The notes under the pieces: generated by a model
What the model saw: only the letters and a program-made list of their open reading frames with translations
Databases searched by the model: none
Told to the model about the DNA's origin: nothing
Program-made: the position numbers and the translations under genes
DNA from: Rs1 sp036960485
GTDB taxonomy: Bacteria > Pseudomonadota > Gammaproteobacteria > Pseudomonadales > Balneatricaceae
DNA: 28,378 bases
NCBI GenBank assembly: GCA_036960485.1
Contig: JBALXS010000065.1
Span: 1 to 28,378 of the forward strand
Direction: 5' to 3'
Shown: positions 7,693 through 16,155 of the stretch, piece by piece
How the letters are laid out: each line of letters opens with the position of its first letter
Position numbering within the stretch: position 1 is the stretch's first letter

Positions 7693-8655
7693 TTAGCTAC
7701 AGTTGAGAACGGTTGCTTGGTCTCGGCCATTTTGTTTGGATTGATAGAGTGCTTTATCTGCCATATCTATCCATTGGTCATGGCTTTTAAATTTACTTGA
7801 AATTTCAGTGATGCCAAAACTTAAAGTGATCTTTATTACTTTTTTATCATGCGTAATAGTGTCGTTTAAAAGCTCTTCTTTTAAACTGTTGGCGAGCGCA
7901 AGCGCTTGTTCAGTGCTGGTATCAAGCAATAGGATACCGAACTCTTCTCCGCCGTAACGACCGATAATATCAGTAATACGATATTGTTTTTTTAACAGTT
8001 CCCCTAATCGGCGAAGCACAGCATCTCCACCTTGGTGTCCATAGGTGTCATTTACGTTTTTAAAATGATCTATATCGAGCATGATGAGTACTGAAGGAGA
8101 TTTTGTTCTAGAGTAACGCTTAAACTCATCTTCAAGCCTGCTTTCCCAGTAGCCGCGATTACATATCTTGGTAAGAGGATCTATTCGGCTTGCAAGTTTA
8201 AGCTCGTCATTTTTTTCTTTAAAACTCAGCTGTGCTCGGGCAGCATCTGTCACATCGTAAATAACAATAGCTATATGATCAATAATCGCATTGGCATTCA
8301 TAATGGGCATAATACGAATGTTCTGATACATAAACTCGGCTTTGCTGGTAATAGGTCTATAGCTATTCATCTTAAATAAGAATGGACGCTGTTGCCAAGT
8401 GATGGTCAATGAGCTTTGTAAAGTGATGACAGATTGAATTTTATGGCGCAAATAGTCTTCGGCTATAGCGGGACAAATATCGAACAGCTGGTGGTTTAAG
8501 GCGTCTTGTGCTTCTATTGTGGTATGGTTAATCATAAAACCATTCCACAATTTGATATCTAAATCTGTGTTGATGACTATTAAACCAATATCAAGAAATT
8601 GTAATAGATCTAGCTGTTGTTGAAATTCAAATTGTGAAGGTACTAGAGTGTCCAT
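7693..8655 (-). CDS. PAS-GGDEF diguanylate cyclase
   Basis: This 320-residue protein should make the second messenger cyclic-di-GMP from two GTP. Residues about 18-140 form a PAS-like sensor domain, followed by a short linker helix and the GGDEF domain. The active-site loop is intact (RYGGEEFG, GGEEF at 235-239). The allosteric inhibition site RxxD is present as R226-D229, five residues before GGEEF, so product inhibition is expected. There is no membrane segment, so it is cytoplasmic. The ATG at 8655 has GGAG about 8 nt upstream and overlaps the end of the preceding response-regulator gene by 13 bp. The two proteins are probably made together and act in one signalling path. The PAS ligand cannot be told. 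Confidence 0.9.
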   Translation of the reverse strand: MDTLVPSQFEFQQQLDLLQFLDIGLIVINTDLDIKLWNGFMINHTTIEAQDALNHQLFDICPAIAEDYLRHKIQSVITLQSSLTITWQQRPFLFKMNSYRPITSKAEFMYQNIRIMPIMNANAIIDHIAIVIYDVTDAARAQLSFKEKNDELKLASRIDPLTKICNRGYWESRLEDEFKRYSRTKSPSVLIMLDIDHFKNVNDTYGHQGGDAVLRRLGELLKKQYRITDIIGRYGGEEFGILLLDTSTEQALALANSLKEELLNDTITHDKKVIKITLSFGITEISSKFKSHDQWIDMADKALYQSKQNGRDQATVLNCS

Positions 8656-9668
8656 GAAAACAACTCCGAACGTTGATTCATTGGCTCAATTGAATCTAGT
8701 GTAAAAGCTAATAATAAATCGCAGCGAATATCATATTCAGGAATTTTGTAAGTAACTTCAATTGACAGCATTTGCTGTAGCGCTCTTTCATCGAGTAAGT
8801 GATCTAATTGGCCCTTAAAATCGATAAAGGAAGGAATACCTTGGTTGATATGCTGAATACCTATTTGCTGAAAGTAAGTTTCAATAAACGAACTGCTTAG
8901 TAAACCCGCTAAGTAAACTAGGATATCTTTCTCCAACTCTGCATTTATTTCAGAGGGGAAGCCTAATATTTTTGAAATATAAGGTAAACCTGACTTATCA
9001 ACCATCAAAATGGATTCACCGCTAATACCGCTAGCAACAAAGCCTTGGCTTATTGTAGCGGTAAAATCTTTGTCGTCACTGTCTTTAATTACCATATAAA
9101 GTTCTGAGTGGGTAATTAGATTTACTTTAGGTACTGAAAGATTAATAAAAACATCCAATAATACTGATAATCTTTCAGCCGTCTTACCCATCGCTATATT
9201 AGCCGTTTCTTGAAAACGCTCTTCTTGTGATGGGCAAATATTGGATTTTTTTACTGTGTCGTGGCTATTTTTATCAGTGCTTGGTTTAATGTTTATTTGG
9301 CTGGAAAGACCAAAATCATCAACAATAGCATTTAATTTATTAAGGCTAATAGGTTTAGTGATAAAAGCAATAGCGCCAAGATCAGTGACCTTTTTAAGAG
9401 CTTTCTTTTGAATATCACCAGAGACAACAATGACGAGTGTGGGTAGGTCTTCTTTACGAATTTGTTCTAAAACTTGATAACCATTCATGATGGGCATATT
9501 CAAATCAAGAAATAATAAATTAGCTTGATTATTTTTGATCGCCGTAATTGCATCTGCACCGTTATCGGCGAAGGTAACTTGAGCGTCCCAATCTTTAATT
9601 GCCAGTGATAGTTGCCGCTGAGCTAAGCGGGAATCATCACAAATTGTAATTTTAAATGATGGCTTCAA
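8643..9668 (-). CDS. Response regulator with REC domain and CheC/CheX-like phosphatase domain
   Basis: This 341-residue protein joins an N-terminal receiver domain to a C-terminal CheC/CheX-like domain. Receiver residues are complete: D11 and D12, phosphoacceptor D55 in FLDLNMP, S83 and K105 (ITKP). The CheC-type motif E-x2-N-x3-G is present once (E154, N157, G161 in ETANIAMG). The second expected copy near 248-255 is degenerate (D248, V251, G255), so at most one phosphatase half-site remains. CheC-type domains dephosphorylate CheY-P-like proteins, so it may regulate its own or a partner receiver. No histidine kinase is adjacent. The start is TTG at 9668, with only a weak AAGAA upstream. It is coupled to the PAS-GGDEF gene downstream. 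Confidence 0.82.
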   Translation of the reverse strand: MKPSFKITICDDSRLAQRQLSLAIKDWDAQVTFADNGADAITAIKNNQANLLFLDLNMPIMNGYQVLEQIRKEDLPTLVIVVSGDIQKKALKKVTDLGAIAFITKPISLNKLNAIVDDFGLSSQINIKPSTDKNSHDTVKKSNICPSQEERFQETANIAMGKTAERLSVLLDVFINLSVPKVNLITHSELYMVIKDSDDKDFTATISQGFVASGISGESILMVDKSGLPYISKILGFPSEINAELEKDILVYLAGLLSSSFIETYFQQIGIQHINQGIPSFIDFKGQLDHLLDERALQQMLSIEVTYKIPEYDIRCDLLLAFTLDSIEPMNQRSELFSWTL

Positions 9669-9845
9669 GTTATATTCTTATAATTAATTAATGAGTGATA
9701 AGTTTAGACAAAAAGAGCGTGGAAAGCTAATTTATCAGCGAACTTAGCATAAATAGATTGCTGATTATTTGTTTTTTAACAATTTTATTATATTATTGAT
9801 GTTTGGGTTTTTATACGACGTTTAAGTTTAAATTAAATTCATGTT

Positions 9846-10544
9846 TCATGATTCATGATTAACTGGTGCTATTATAAGTGGCTGGTTTGCGCTTGCGCTA
9901 TGTTTACGCACATTACGTTGATCGAAATAGTTTTTTAAAGCAATGATAAGACCGAGGCCAACAAAAGCGCCTGGCGGTAAGATAGCAAATAAAAAACCTT
10001 TGTAATCTTCAAAGATAACCCACTTCCAGCTGCTAGCAAAATCACCGAAGAGTAAGTCCATATTGGCGAGTACGATGCCGGTGCCTAGAATTTCACGTAT
10101 AGCACCTAACAAAGCCAACACGATAGTGAATCCTAAGCCCATTATAAAACCATCGTAAAGTGCTGCTAGTACATGATTTTTGGCCGCAAATGCTTCGGCG
10201 CGGCCCATAATAATACAGTTAGTCACGATTAATGGAATGAAGATGCCGAGAATTAAATATAGCTCATAAGTTAATGCTTGCATGGCTAATTCAATAGACG
10301 TTACTAAAGCTGCAATGATCATCACGTAAATGGGTAAGCGTACGGCACTTGGGATAAAATTACGAAACACTGATACGGCAAAGTTAGAACCGATGAGCAC
10401 TAACATGCTGGCAATCCCCAGGCTCAAAGCATTCACAACTGAGGCCGTAACAGCTAACAAAGGACAGAGGCCAAGTAGTTGCACTAGTGCTGGATTGTTC
10501 TTCCACAAGCCGTTTAAGGTTAGCTCTTTATAATTGGTGGTCAT
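9846..10544 (-). CDS. rsxE: Rsx/Rnf electron transport complex subunit E
   Basis: RsxE (RnfE) is an integral inner-membrane subunit of the ion-translocating ferredoxin:NAD+ oxidoreductase. The 232-residue protein has about six hydrophobic segments and the family hallmarks NPALVQLLGLCPLLAV near the N-terminus and IFIPLIVTNCIIMGRAEAFA in the middle. It is homologous to RsxA and NqrD/E, each pair having inverted topology. The cysteines in GLCPLLA and TNC match those proposed to hold an intramembrane iron-sulfur centre with RsxA. The ATG at 10544 has GGAG 9 nt upstream. It is the last gene of the rsxABCDGE operon; the endonuclease III gene nth that follows in E. coli is not present. Confidence 0.97.
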   Translation of the reverse strand: MTTNYKELTLNGLWKNNPALVQLLGLCPLLAVTASVVNALSLGIASMLVLIGSNFAVSVFRNFIPSAVRLPIYVMIIAALVTSIELAMQALTYELYLILGIFIPLIVTNCIIMGRAEAFAAKNHVLAALYDGFIMGLGFTIVLALLGAIREILGTGIVLANMDLLFGDFASSWKWVIFEDYKGFLFAILPPGAFVGLGLIIALKNYFDQRNVRKHSASANQPLIIAPVNHES

Positions 10545-10585
10545 TAATGGTGACTCCGGCTGTGTATCTTATCAAGTGGTTTGTG

Positions 10586-11227
10586 TTATTGATTTTGAGT
10601 ACTGGCTTGCGTATTGATTTTAGCGCCAAAAAGTTGCTGTTGGTTGGCGTTAACATAATCGAGTACTCCTCCCACAGCGTTAACAACAGCTCTAGGGGTG
10701 ATTGTCGCGCCGGTAAATTGATCAAATTCACCACCGTCCTTTTTAACAGCCCAGATATTATTTAATTGCTTTTTTTGCTGGTTAAAACTCAGTAGCCAAG
10801 GCGATTTTTTCAATTCTAATTTATCACCTAGCCCTGGTGTTTCAGTGTGGCTTATAACTCTAACGCCAGCAACACTGGTATCTGCATTAACGCCAACCAA
10901 TAAGCTAATATCACCAGAATAGCCGCGCCCAGTTAAAACTGGAAATATAATAGCCTGTATTTCAGTATCTTGCATTGCTATGTAGGCAGTGATGCTATTT
11001 TTGTAGCCAAAGGGTGTCCCGTCTAATTCTATGGTTTGTTCAAACACATCATTATTAAATTTGGTAGCACCGATTATTTCAAAAAGCTTGGCTGATTTTT
11101 GTTGCTTGATATTGCTGGCAATTGAATCTTTGGTAAGTACAAAAGTAACCGCTATAAGTAGCGCAGTAATGAGTGCGAAAACACCGATACCTAGTACATT
11201 TGTTTTTAAAGAGCTTAGCATGTTCAT
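10586..11227 (-). CDS. rsxG: Rsx/Rnf electron transport complex subunit G, covalent flavoprotein
   Basis: RsxG (RnfG) is a membrane-anchored periplasmic flavoprotein of the Rnf complex. The 213-residue protein has one N-terminal membrane segment (about residues 9-31) and a soluble FMN-binding domain. The flavinylation motif DxxS/TGAT appears as DQFTGAT, followed by ITPRAVV, so FMN should be attached to the threonine by ApbE. GRGYSGDISLLVGV and HTETPGLGDK are typical family segments. Its ATG overlaps the rsxD stop as ATGA, showing tight coupling; a second ATG two codons on is also possible. RsxE starts 41 bp downstream. Confidence 0.96.
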   Translation of the reverse strand: MNMLSSLKTNVLGIGVFALITALLIAVTFVLTKDSIASNIKQQKSAKLFEIIGATKFNNDVFEQTIELDGTPFGYKNSITAYIAMQDTEIQAIIFPVLTGRGYSGDISLLVGVNADTSVAGVRVISHTETPGLGDKLELKKSPWLLSFNQQKKQLNNIWAVKKDGGEFDQFTGATITPRAVVNAVGGVLDYVNANQQQLFGAKINTQASTQNQ

Positions 11228-12300
11228 TTAGTGTCACTTCCCTTCAGCATAGGCTGTTTAGCACGTTTATGGCCATAGCTTCTCGGTTGCGTATATTGAT
11301 CTATAAAAGGTGCGCTTAAATTCATGATCATCACGGCAAAAGCCATAGCATCCGGATAATTTCCCCAAGTGCGTATTACGTATATTAGCAGTGCAATGCC
11401 CGCTGCAAAAACAATTTTACCGCGGTTGCTAGTGGCACTTGTAACAGGATCAGTGGCAATGAAAAATGCCCCTAGCATTGTAGCCCCGGTAGTTAAGTGA
11501 ACTAGCGGATCTGCGTAGCTGTCAGGGTCAATAGCAAAAAATATAGCTGAAATTATTGCTAAGGTTGCCAGTAAAGCAATAGGGGTGTGCCACGTAAATA
11601 TTTTGCGATAAATTAAGAATATACCGCCAACAAAATAACACAAGCTTACAGCATACCAAGCGCCTACATTACTCATCACAGTACTGGTTTGCCAAACCTC
11701 TTCGGTGGTTAAGCCATTGCGATGCTTTAGGGTATCTAAAGGCGTTGCACCAGTGTAGGCATCAAGCAATGCAGATACTTGATTAGTATCGCTAGCACTG
11801 GAGAAAATAATGGTTAAGGTGTCGCTAAAGCTTAGAATATTCCATGTATTCTCGCTTAAATTAAAGGGAGCGGTCCAGCGTGTCATTTCTACAGGAAAAG
11901 AAACCAATAGTAATGCGTAGCCAACCATCGCAGGGTTAAATGGGTTTTGCCCTAAACCACCATATATATGTTTGGCGATCACAATGGCAACAAATACTCC
12001 TGTTACTGTTACCCACCATGGCGCAAAAGGTGGCAGTGCAAGGGCTAATAATATGGCAGTGAGTAACGCGCTGTTATCTTTGAGGTAAAAAAGAACGGGT
12101 CGTCGGCGCAGTTTGATACAAGCGGTTTCGCAAAGTAATGCTGTTGCCGAAGCTAAAACGACGTTAACGAGTGTTCCCCAGCCAAAGAAAAACGTCATTG
12201 CAATTAAACCAGGCAAGGTGGCGATGATCACTAAACGCATGATGTCAGCGGTTTTTGTTGGACGCTGCACATGCGGAGAGGTGATTTTAATAAAGGCCAT
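11224..12300 (-). CDS. rsxD: Rsx/Rnf electron transport complex subunit D, membrane flavoprotein
   Basis: RsxD (RnfD) is a polytopic inner-membrane subunit, homologous to NqrB, thought to take part in ion translocation. The 358-residue protein has about nine or ten membrane segments. It has the covalent-FMN motif DAYTGAT (D-x2-T-G-A-T), and family blocks LKDNSALLTAILLALALPP and GGLGQNPFNPAMVGYA. The ATG at 12300 has AGGAA 6 nt upstream. It begins 3 bp after the rsxC stop and overlaps rsxG by 4 bp, so the subunits are translationally linked. Confidence 0.97.
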   Translation of the reverse strand: MAFIKITSPHVQRPTKTADIMRLVIIATLPGLIAMTFFFGWGTLVNVVLASATALLCETACIKLRRRPVLFYLKDNSALLTAILLALALPPFAPWWVTVTGVFVAIVIAKHIYGGLGQNPFNPAMVGYALLLVSFPVEMTRWTAPFNLSENTWNILSFSDTLTIIFSSASDTNQVSALLDAYTGATPLDTLKHRNGLTTEEVWQTSTVMSNVGAWYAVSLCYFVGGIFLIYRKIFTWHTPIALLATLAIISAIFFAIDPDSYADPLVHLTTGATMLGAFFIATDPVTSATSNRGKIVFAAGIALLIYVIRTWGNYPDAMAFAVMIMNLSAPFIDQYTQPRSYGHKRAKQPMLKGSDTK

Positions 12301-12303
12301 GAT

Positions 12304-14961
12304 TTATTCCTGATTATTACTAGAAGAGGCAGTTAAAGCATTATGCGCGCTATCGACTCTTGATTTTAATTTAGCGATGCTGGTTTCCATTTTTTCTACC
12401 GCTGGGCTGTTGTCTGCTTGTGCCTTAATGAGCGCTGCACTGGCTTTGTCATACAAGTTTTGTGCTTTAGCAAAATTGGCTTGCAGTTGCTCGTTTTCAT
12501 CTTCAGGGGCATTGGTCGTTGGACCTTTAGCTGTTTGATAAGTATTTTGTGTGCTCAGTACTTTTTCATTAAGTCTAGTTAAATCTTCAATAAGTTGCTT
12601 TGCTACTAAGCTATCTTGCTGGCCTGATTCAATTAACTTATCCAGTTCGTTTTGCGCTTTTTTAGCTTTAGTACGAGCAATTGCCGCAATAGTTTTTAGT
12701 TTCTTGTTATCGACAATAATAGCGGCTGCCGATTGCTCTGGTATCGATTTAAGTGCAGGTTTAACGGGTACAGTGCTGTTTAATTCAGGCTGCAAAGCAA
12801 CTGAATGTTGATATTCTTGCTCAGCCGTTACGAGCTTTTGCTGTAAACTGGTAATCTCTTCTTCAAGCTTTTGATAATCCGGCTGTGTGGGTGGTTGCTC
12901 GCCGAGTAGTGCTAGTTGAGTTTGAGATTTTTTCAACTTAGCGCGTAAAATTGCAGCCGCTATTTTTAACTTTTTACAGTCTTTACTATCGTTACTGGCT
13001 TTAATCGCAGGTGCAATCGGAGTGGTTGCTGCTAATTCAGCCTCGGAGGTAACAGCTGCTTTTTCAATAGTCGTAGACTCTTGCGTAGCTGCAAGATACA
13101 TCGTTGTTGCGCTAGCGGCTTCGCTCTCAAGTTGCGAAATGGTAGATTCTAAGAGTTCTATCCCAGGCTGGCTCTTTTCAATGGCACCTTTAAGGGCTTG
13201 CTTGGCTTTAAGTAGTTTTGTATTAGCCTGTGCTGCAGCAATTTTTAATTTTTTAGTATCAACCGCGGGAGTTTCGTTTTTTGACTCAAAGGCATCGAGA
13301 GCTAGTTGAGCTTGCTCTAGTTGTTTTTGGGCTTTTTGTAATTGTAAGTTGCATAAATCAAGCGTTGCACTATTTCCTTGTGCGGTTTGATCGGTAAGCT
13401 TCTGCTGTGCTATTAAAACAGTTGAATTAGCCGCTTTTAAAGCATTTTGTAAGCTAATAAGCTGCACTTGTGGGGTAAGTACTGGTGCTTTTTCAATGGC
13501 TTTCTTTTCCGCTTGTGCTTTGGCAGCTTGCTCTGCGCGCGCTTTACGTTTAGCGGCCTTTTCATCAACAGCACGTTGTTCTCTATCTTGTTTTGCTTCA
13601 AAACGCTCTCTAGCTAAATCTGATTTACGTTTATCTTGTTGTTCTTCACGAATACTCGTTTTAGCGTGACGGTAATATTGCACGAGTGGAATGTTACTCG
13701 GGCAAACATAAGAGCAAGCACCGCATTCAATACAATCAAAAAGGTTGTGTTGCTGTGCCTTTTGATACTCCTGCCCTTTAGCAAACCAATGTAATTGCTG
13801 AGGTAACAATTGCACAGGGCACACTTGCTCGCACAATCCACAGCGAATACAAGCTTGTGCGGGTTCTGGTGCCGGCATTTCAGTAGATGTGGCTGCGATA
13901 ATACAGTTAGAAGTTTTAACTACCGGCGTGTCTAACTTATCAATGCTGAAGCCCATCATGGGCCCACCAACGATCAAACGGCTGGTTTTTTGGGTATACA
14001 TTCCCGCAGCTTCTAATAATAGCGAAAATGGAGTGCCTATTAAGGTTTGATAATTCTGCGGTTTTGCCACTCCATCACCCGTAACGGTCACAACGCGGCT
14101 AATAAGTGACTCGCCATGCTTAACCGCTTGGTGAATAGCGTAAACAGTTCCTACATTTTGACAAACAATGCCGACATCTGCTGGAATCCCACCATTGGGT
14201 ACTTCCACGTTTGTGAGTAGCTGTATAAGTTGTTTTTCGCCACCTGAAGGATATTTAGTGGGGACGCCGACAACATCGATATTGTACTTACAATCTTGGA
14301 TAGCTATTTCTAAGGCGCGAATAGCTTGCGGCTTATTATCTTCAATACCAATGATGATGTGACTAGGCGCTAATAAATGTTGTAAAACATCAATACCTGA
14401 AACTATTTGTGATGCACGTTCGCGCATTAATAAGTCATCGGCTGAAATATATGGTTCGCATTCAGCAGCGTTGATAATCAAAGTGTTAACAATATGATCA
14501 TCGCCTAAATGTAGTTTAACGGCGGTGGGAAAACCTGCACCACCCATGCCAGCGATGCCGCGATCGCGAATATAATCGATTAATTGGTGTTTACTTAAGG
14601 TGCGAAAATCTTCTAAACCACTGTGTTCTATCCACTCATCTAAACCGTCCGTTTCAATACTAATGCATAGAGCAGGCATTCCAGATGGATGTGGCACAGG
14701 GTGCTCAGCTATTGCTTTAATAATACCGGATGAAGGGGCGTGTATTGGCACGCTAACTTTACCTTGAGCGTCGGCAATACGTTGGCCTTTAAGTACCTTG
14801 TCGCCAATATTGACGCATACTTTTGCAGGTGCGCCTATGTGTTGTTGTACGGGTACATTTAAAACCTTAGCTAAAGGGGCAATAGCAATGGGGCATTGTG
14901 TTGATTGGTGTTTATTTTCAGGTGGGTGGATACCACCGTGAAATGCGAAAACTTTACCCAT
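12304..14961 (-). CDS. rsxC: Rsx/Rnf electron transport complex subunit C, with long repetitive C-terminus
   Basis: RsxC (RnfC) is the peripheral NADH-side subunit. The 885-residue protein starts with the RnfC barrel-sandwich and NADH/FMN-binding Complex I 51-kDa-like domain (GMGGAGFPTAVKL, INAAECEPYI). Two [4Fe-4S] ferredoxin motifs follow: CIRCGLCEQVCP near residue 370 and CIECGACSYVCP near residue 410. From about residue 450 to the end the protein is rich in Ala, Lys, Gln and Glu. It contains a repeated unit of type KKLKIAAAxAxxKxKKAQ (at least three clear copies plus weaker ones), predicted to form long helices or coiled coils. Such tails occur in other gammaproteobacterial RnfC proteins, with variable length. 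The ATG overlaps the rsxB stop as TAATG. Its role in complex assembly is inferred. Confidence 0.97.
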   Translation of the reverse strand: MGKVFAFHGGIHPPENKHQSTQCPIAIAPLAKVLNVPVQQHIGAPAKVCVNIGDKVLKGQRIADAQGKVSVPIHAPSSGIIKAIAEHPVPHPSGMPALCISIETDGLDEWIEHSGLEDFRTLSKHQLIDYIRDRGIAGMGGAGFPTAVKLHLGDDHIVNTLIINAAECEPYISADDLLMRERASQIVSGIDVLQHLLAPSHIIIGIEDNKPQAIRALEIAIQDCKYNIDVVGVPTKYPSGGEKQLIQLLTNVEVPNGGIPADVGIVCQNVGTVYAIHQAVKHGESLISRVVTVTGDGVAKPQNYQTLIGTPFSLLLEAAGMYTQKTSRLIVGGPMMGFSIDKLDTPVVKTSNCIIAATSTEMPAPEPAQACIRCGLCEQVCPVQLLPQQLHWFAKGQEYQKAQQHNLFDCIECGACSYVCPSNIPLVQYYRHAKTSIREEQQDKRKSDLARERFEAKQDREQRAVDEKAAKRKARAEQAAKAQAEKKAIEKAPVLTPQVQLISLQNALKAANSTVLIAQQKLTDQTAQGNSATLDLCNLQLQKAQKQLEQAQLALDAFESKNETPAVDTKKLKIAAAQANTKLLKAKQALKGAIEKSQPGIELLESTISQLESEAASATTMYLAATQESTTIEKAAVTSEAELAATTPIAPAIKASNDSKDCKKLKIAAAILRAKLKKSQTQLALLGEQPPTQPDYQKLEEEITSLQQKLVTAEQEYQHSVALQPELNSTVPVKPALKSIPEQSAAAIIVDNKKLKTIAAIARTKAKKAQNELDKLIESGQQDSLVAKQLIEDLTRLNEKVLSTQNTYQTAKGPTTNAPEDENEQLQANFAKAQNLYDKASAALIKAQADNSPAVEKMETSIAKLKSRVDSAHNALTASSSNNQE

Positions 14962-15560
14962 TAAGATTCTAGCTCCACGGCAGGTCTTTTATCAGTGGCG
15001 ATAAGTTGATGAGAATGATCACTAAAAGCGCTTGGTGCTTGCCATTTCCAGTTAGTAATATTGGTCGCAAGCGGTAGCATGTCTATGCAGTCAACAGGGC
15101 AAGGTGCAACACATAAATCACAACCTGTGCACTCATCAATAATAACAGTATGCATTTGCTTAGCTGCGCCTAAGATGGCATCAACAGGACAAGCTTGAAT
15201 GCATTTAGTACAACCAATACATTCGTCTTCACGTATGTAAGCGACAGTTTTAACGGGGTTTTCATCATGCTCGCCATCAAGTTCTAAAACTTCTAGATCT
15301 AATAAATTAGCCAGTGCTTCTATCGTTGCTTGTCCACCAGGCGGGCACTTATTAATAGCTTCACCATTAGCAATACTTTCAGCATAAGGGCGACAACCTG
15401 GGTGTCCACATTGGCCGCATTGTGTTTGTGGCAAAATTTCGTCAATTTGATTGACGATTGGGTTGCCTTCAACATGAAATTTTATGGCCGAAAAGCCTAA
15501 TATCATGCCAAATATAATAGCGAGTCCCAAAAGTACACTCACGGCAATAATAATGCTCAT
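14961..15560 (-). CDS. rsxB: Rsx/Rnf electron transport complex subunit B, multi-cluster ferredoxin
   Basis: RsxB (RnfB) is a membrane-anchored iron-sulfur protein that passes electrons between ferredoxin and the membrane core. The 199-residue protein has an N-terminal membrane helix (about residues 4-26), then a four-cysteine cluster domain (CGQCGHPGCRPYAES, with a further cysteine in NKCPPGG), and a two-cluster ferredoxin domain with CIGCTKCIQACP and CTGCDLCVAPCP. The length is near the E. coli protein (192). The ATG at 15560 has GGAG 8 nt upstream. It begins 13 bp after rsxA and overlaps rsxC by one base. Confidence 0.97.
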   Translation of the reverse strand: MSIIIAVSVLLGLAIIFGMILGFSAIKFHVEGNPIVNQIDEILPQTQCGQCGHPGCRPYAESIANGEAINKCPPGGQATIEALANLLDLEVLELDGEHDENPVKTVAYIREDECIGCTKCIQACPVDAILGAAKQMHTVIIDECTGCDLCVAPCPVDCIDMLPLATNITNWKWQAPSAFSDHSHQLIATDKRPAVELES

Positions 15561-15573
15561 TATCTTATCTCCG

Positions 15574-16155
15574 TTAAATCTGTACTAGGCCGCTAAAGCC
15601 TAAGAAAGCCAAGGACATTAAGCCGGCAGTTACCATGCCAACAGCAGCGCCTTTAAAAGGTGAGGGGACATCGGCAACAGCAATGCGTTCGCGAATAGCT
15701 GAAAAGAGTATGAGTGCCAGTGAGAAACCAAGCGCAGCGCCAAAGCCAAACACGATAGACTCCATAAAATTGTTCATCTTTTTTATGTTGAGTAACGCGA
15801 CCCCTAAAACTGCACAGTTAGTGGTAATAAGAGGGAGGAAAATGCCTAATACCTTGTGCAGTAATGGGCTGGTTTTGCGCACCACCATTTCTGTAAACTG
15901 CACTACCACAGCTATCACTAAAATGAAGGCAATAGTCTTCATGTAGCCTAGTGAAAAGGGGGTCAGTAAATATTCGTGCACTAAGTAGCTACAAACTGAA
16001 GATATCGTAAGTACGAAAGTGGTGGCTAAAGACATGCCCATAGCAGTTTCCAACTTGTTGGAAACTCCCATAAATGGACATAAGCCTAAAAACTGTACTA
16101 ACACAAAATTGTTAACTAAAACAGTACTAACAATTATTAATAAAAAATCACTCAT
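15574..16155 (-). CDS. rsxA: Rsx/Rnf electron transport complex subunit A
   Basis: RsxA (RnfA) is an integral membrane subunit paired with RsxE. Starting at the ATG at 16155 it has 193 residues, equal to the family, and begins MSDFLLIIVSTVLVNNFVLV like E. coli RsxA. A longer frame to 16233 would add an unrelated leader and is rejected. Hallmarks are FLGLCPFMGVS and FLPLITTNCAVLGVALLN, whose cysteines are conserved. Six hydrophobic segments are evident. It is the first gene of the operon. The 489-bp region upstream must carry the promoter, though no clear -35/-10 pair stands out. Confidence 0.97.
   Translation of the reverse strand: MSDFLLIIVSTVLVNNFVLVQFLGLCPFMGVSNKLETAMGMSLATTFVLTISSVCSYLVHEYLLTPFSLGYMKTIAFILVIAVVVQFTEMVVRKTSPLLHKVLGIFLPLITTNCAVLGVALLNIKKMNNFMESIVFGFGAALGFSLALILFSAIRERIAVADVPSPFKGAAVGMVTAGLMSLAFLGFSGLVQI

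Noticed and set aside
12551..12811. Plus-strand open frame of 86 codons opposite rsxC
   Set aside because: Same explanation: antisense to the repeat tail with no sign of coding.
13022..13309. Plus-strand open frame of 95 codons opposite rsxC
   Set aside because: It is antisense to the repetitive Ala/Lys-rich tail, whose codon bias opens the opposite strand; no domain or ribosome-binding site.
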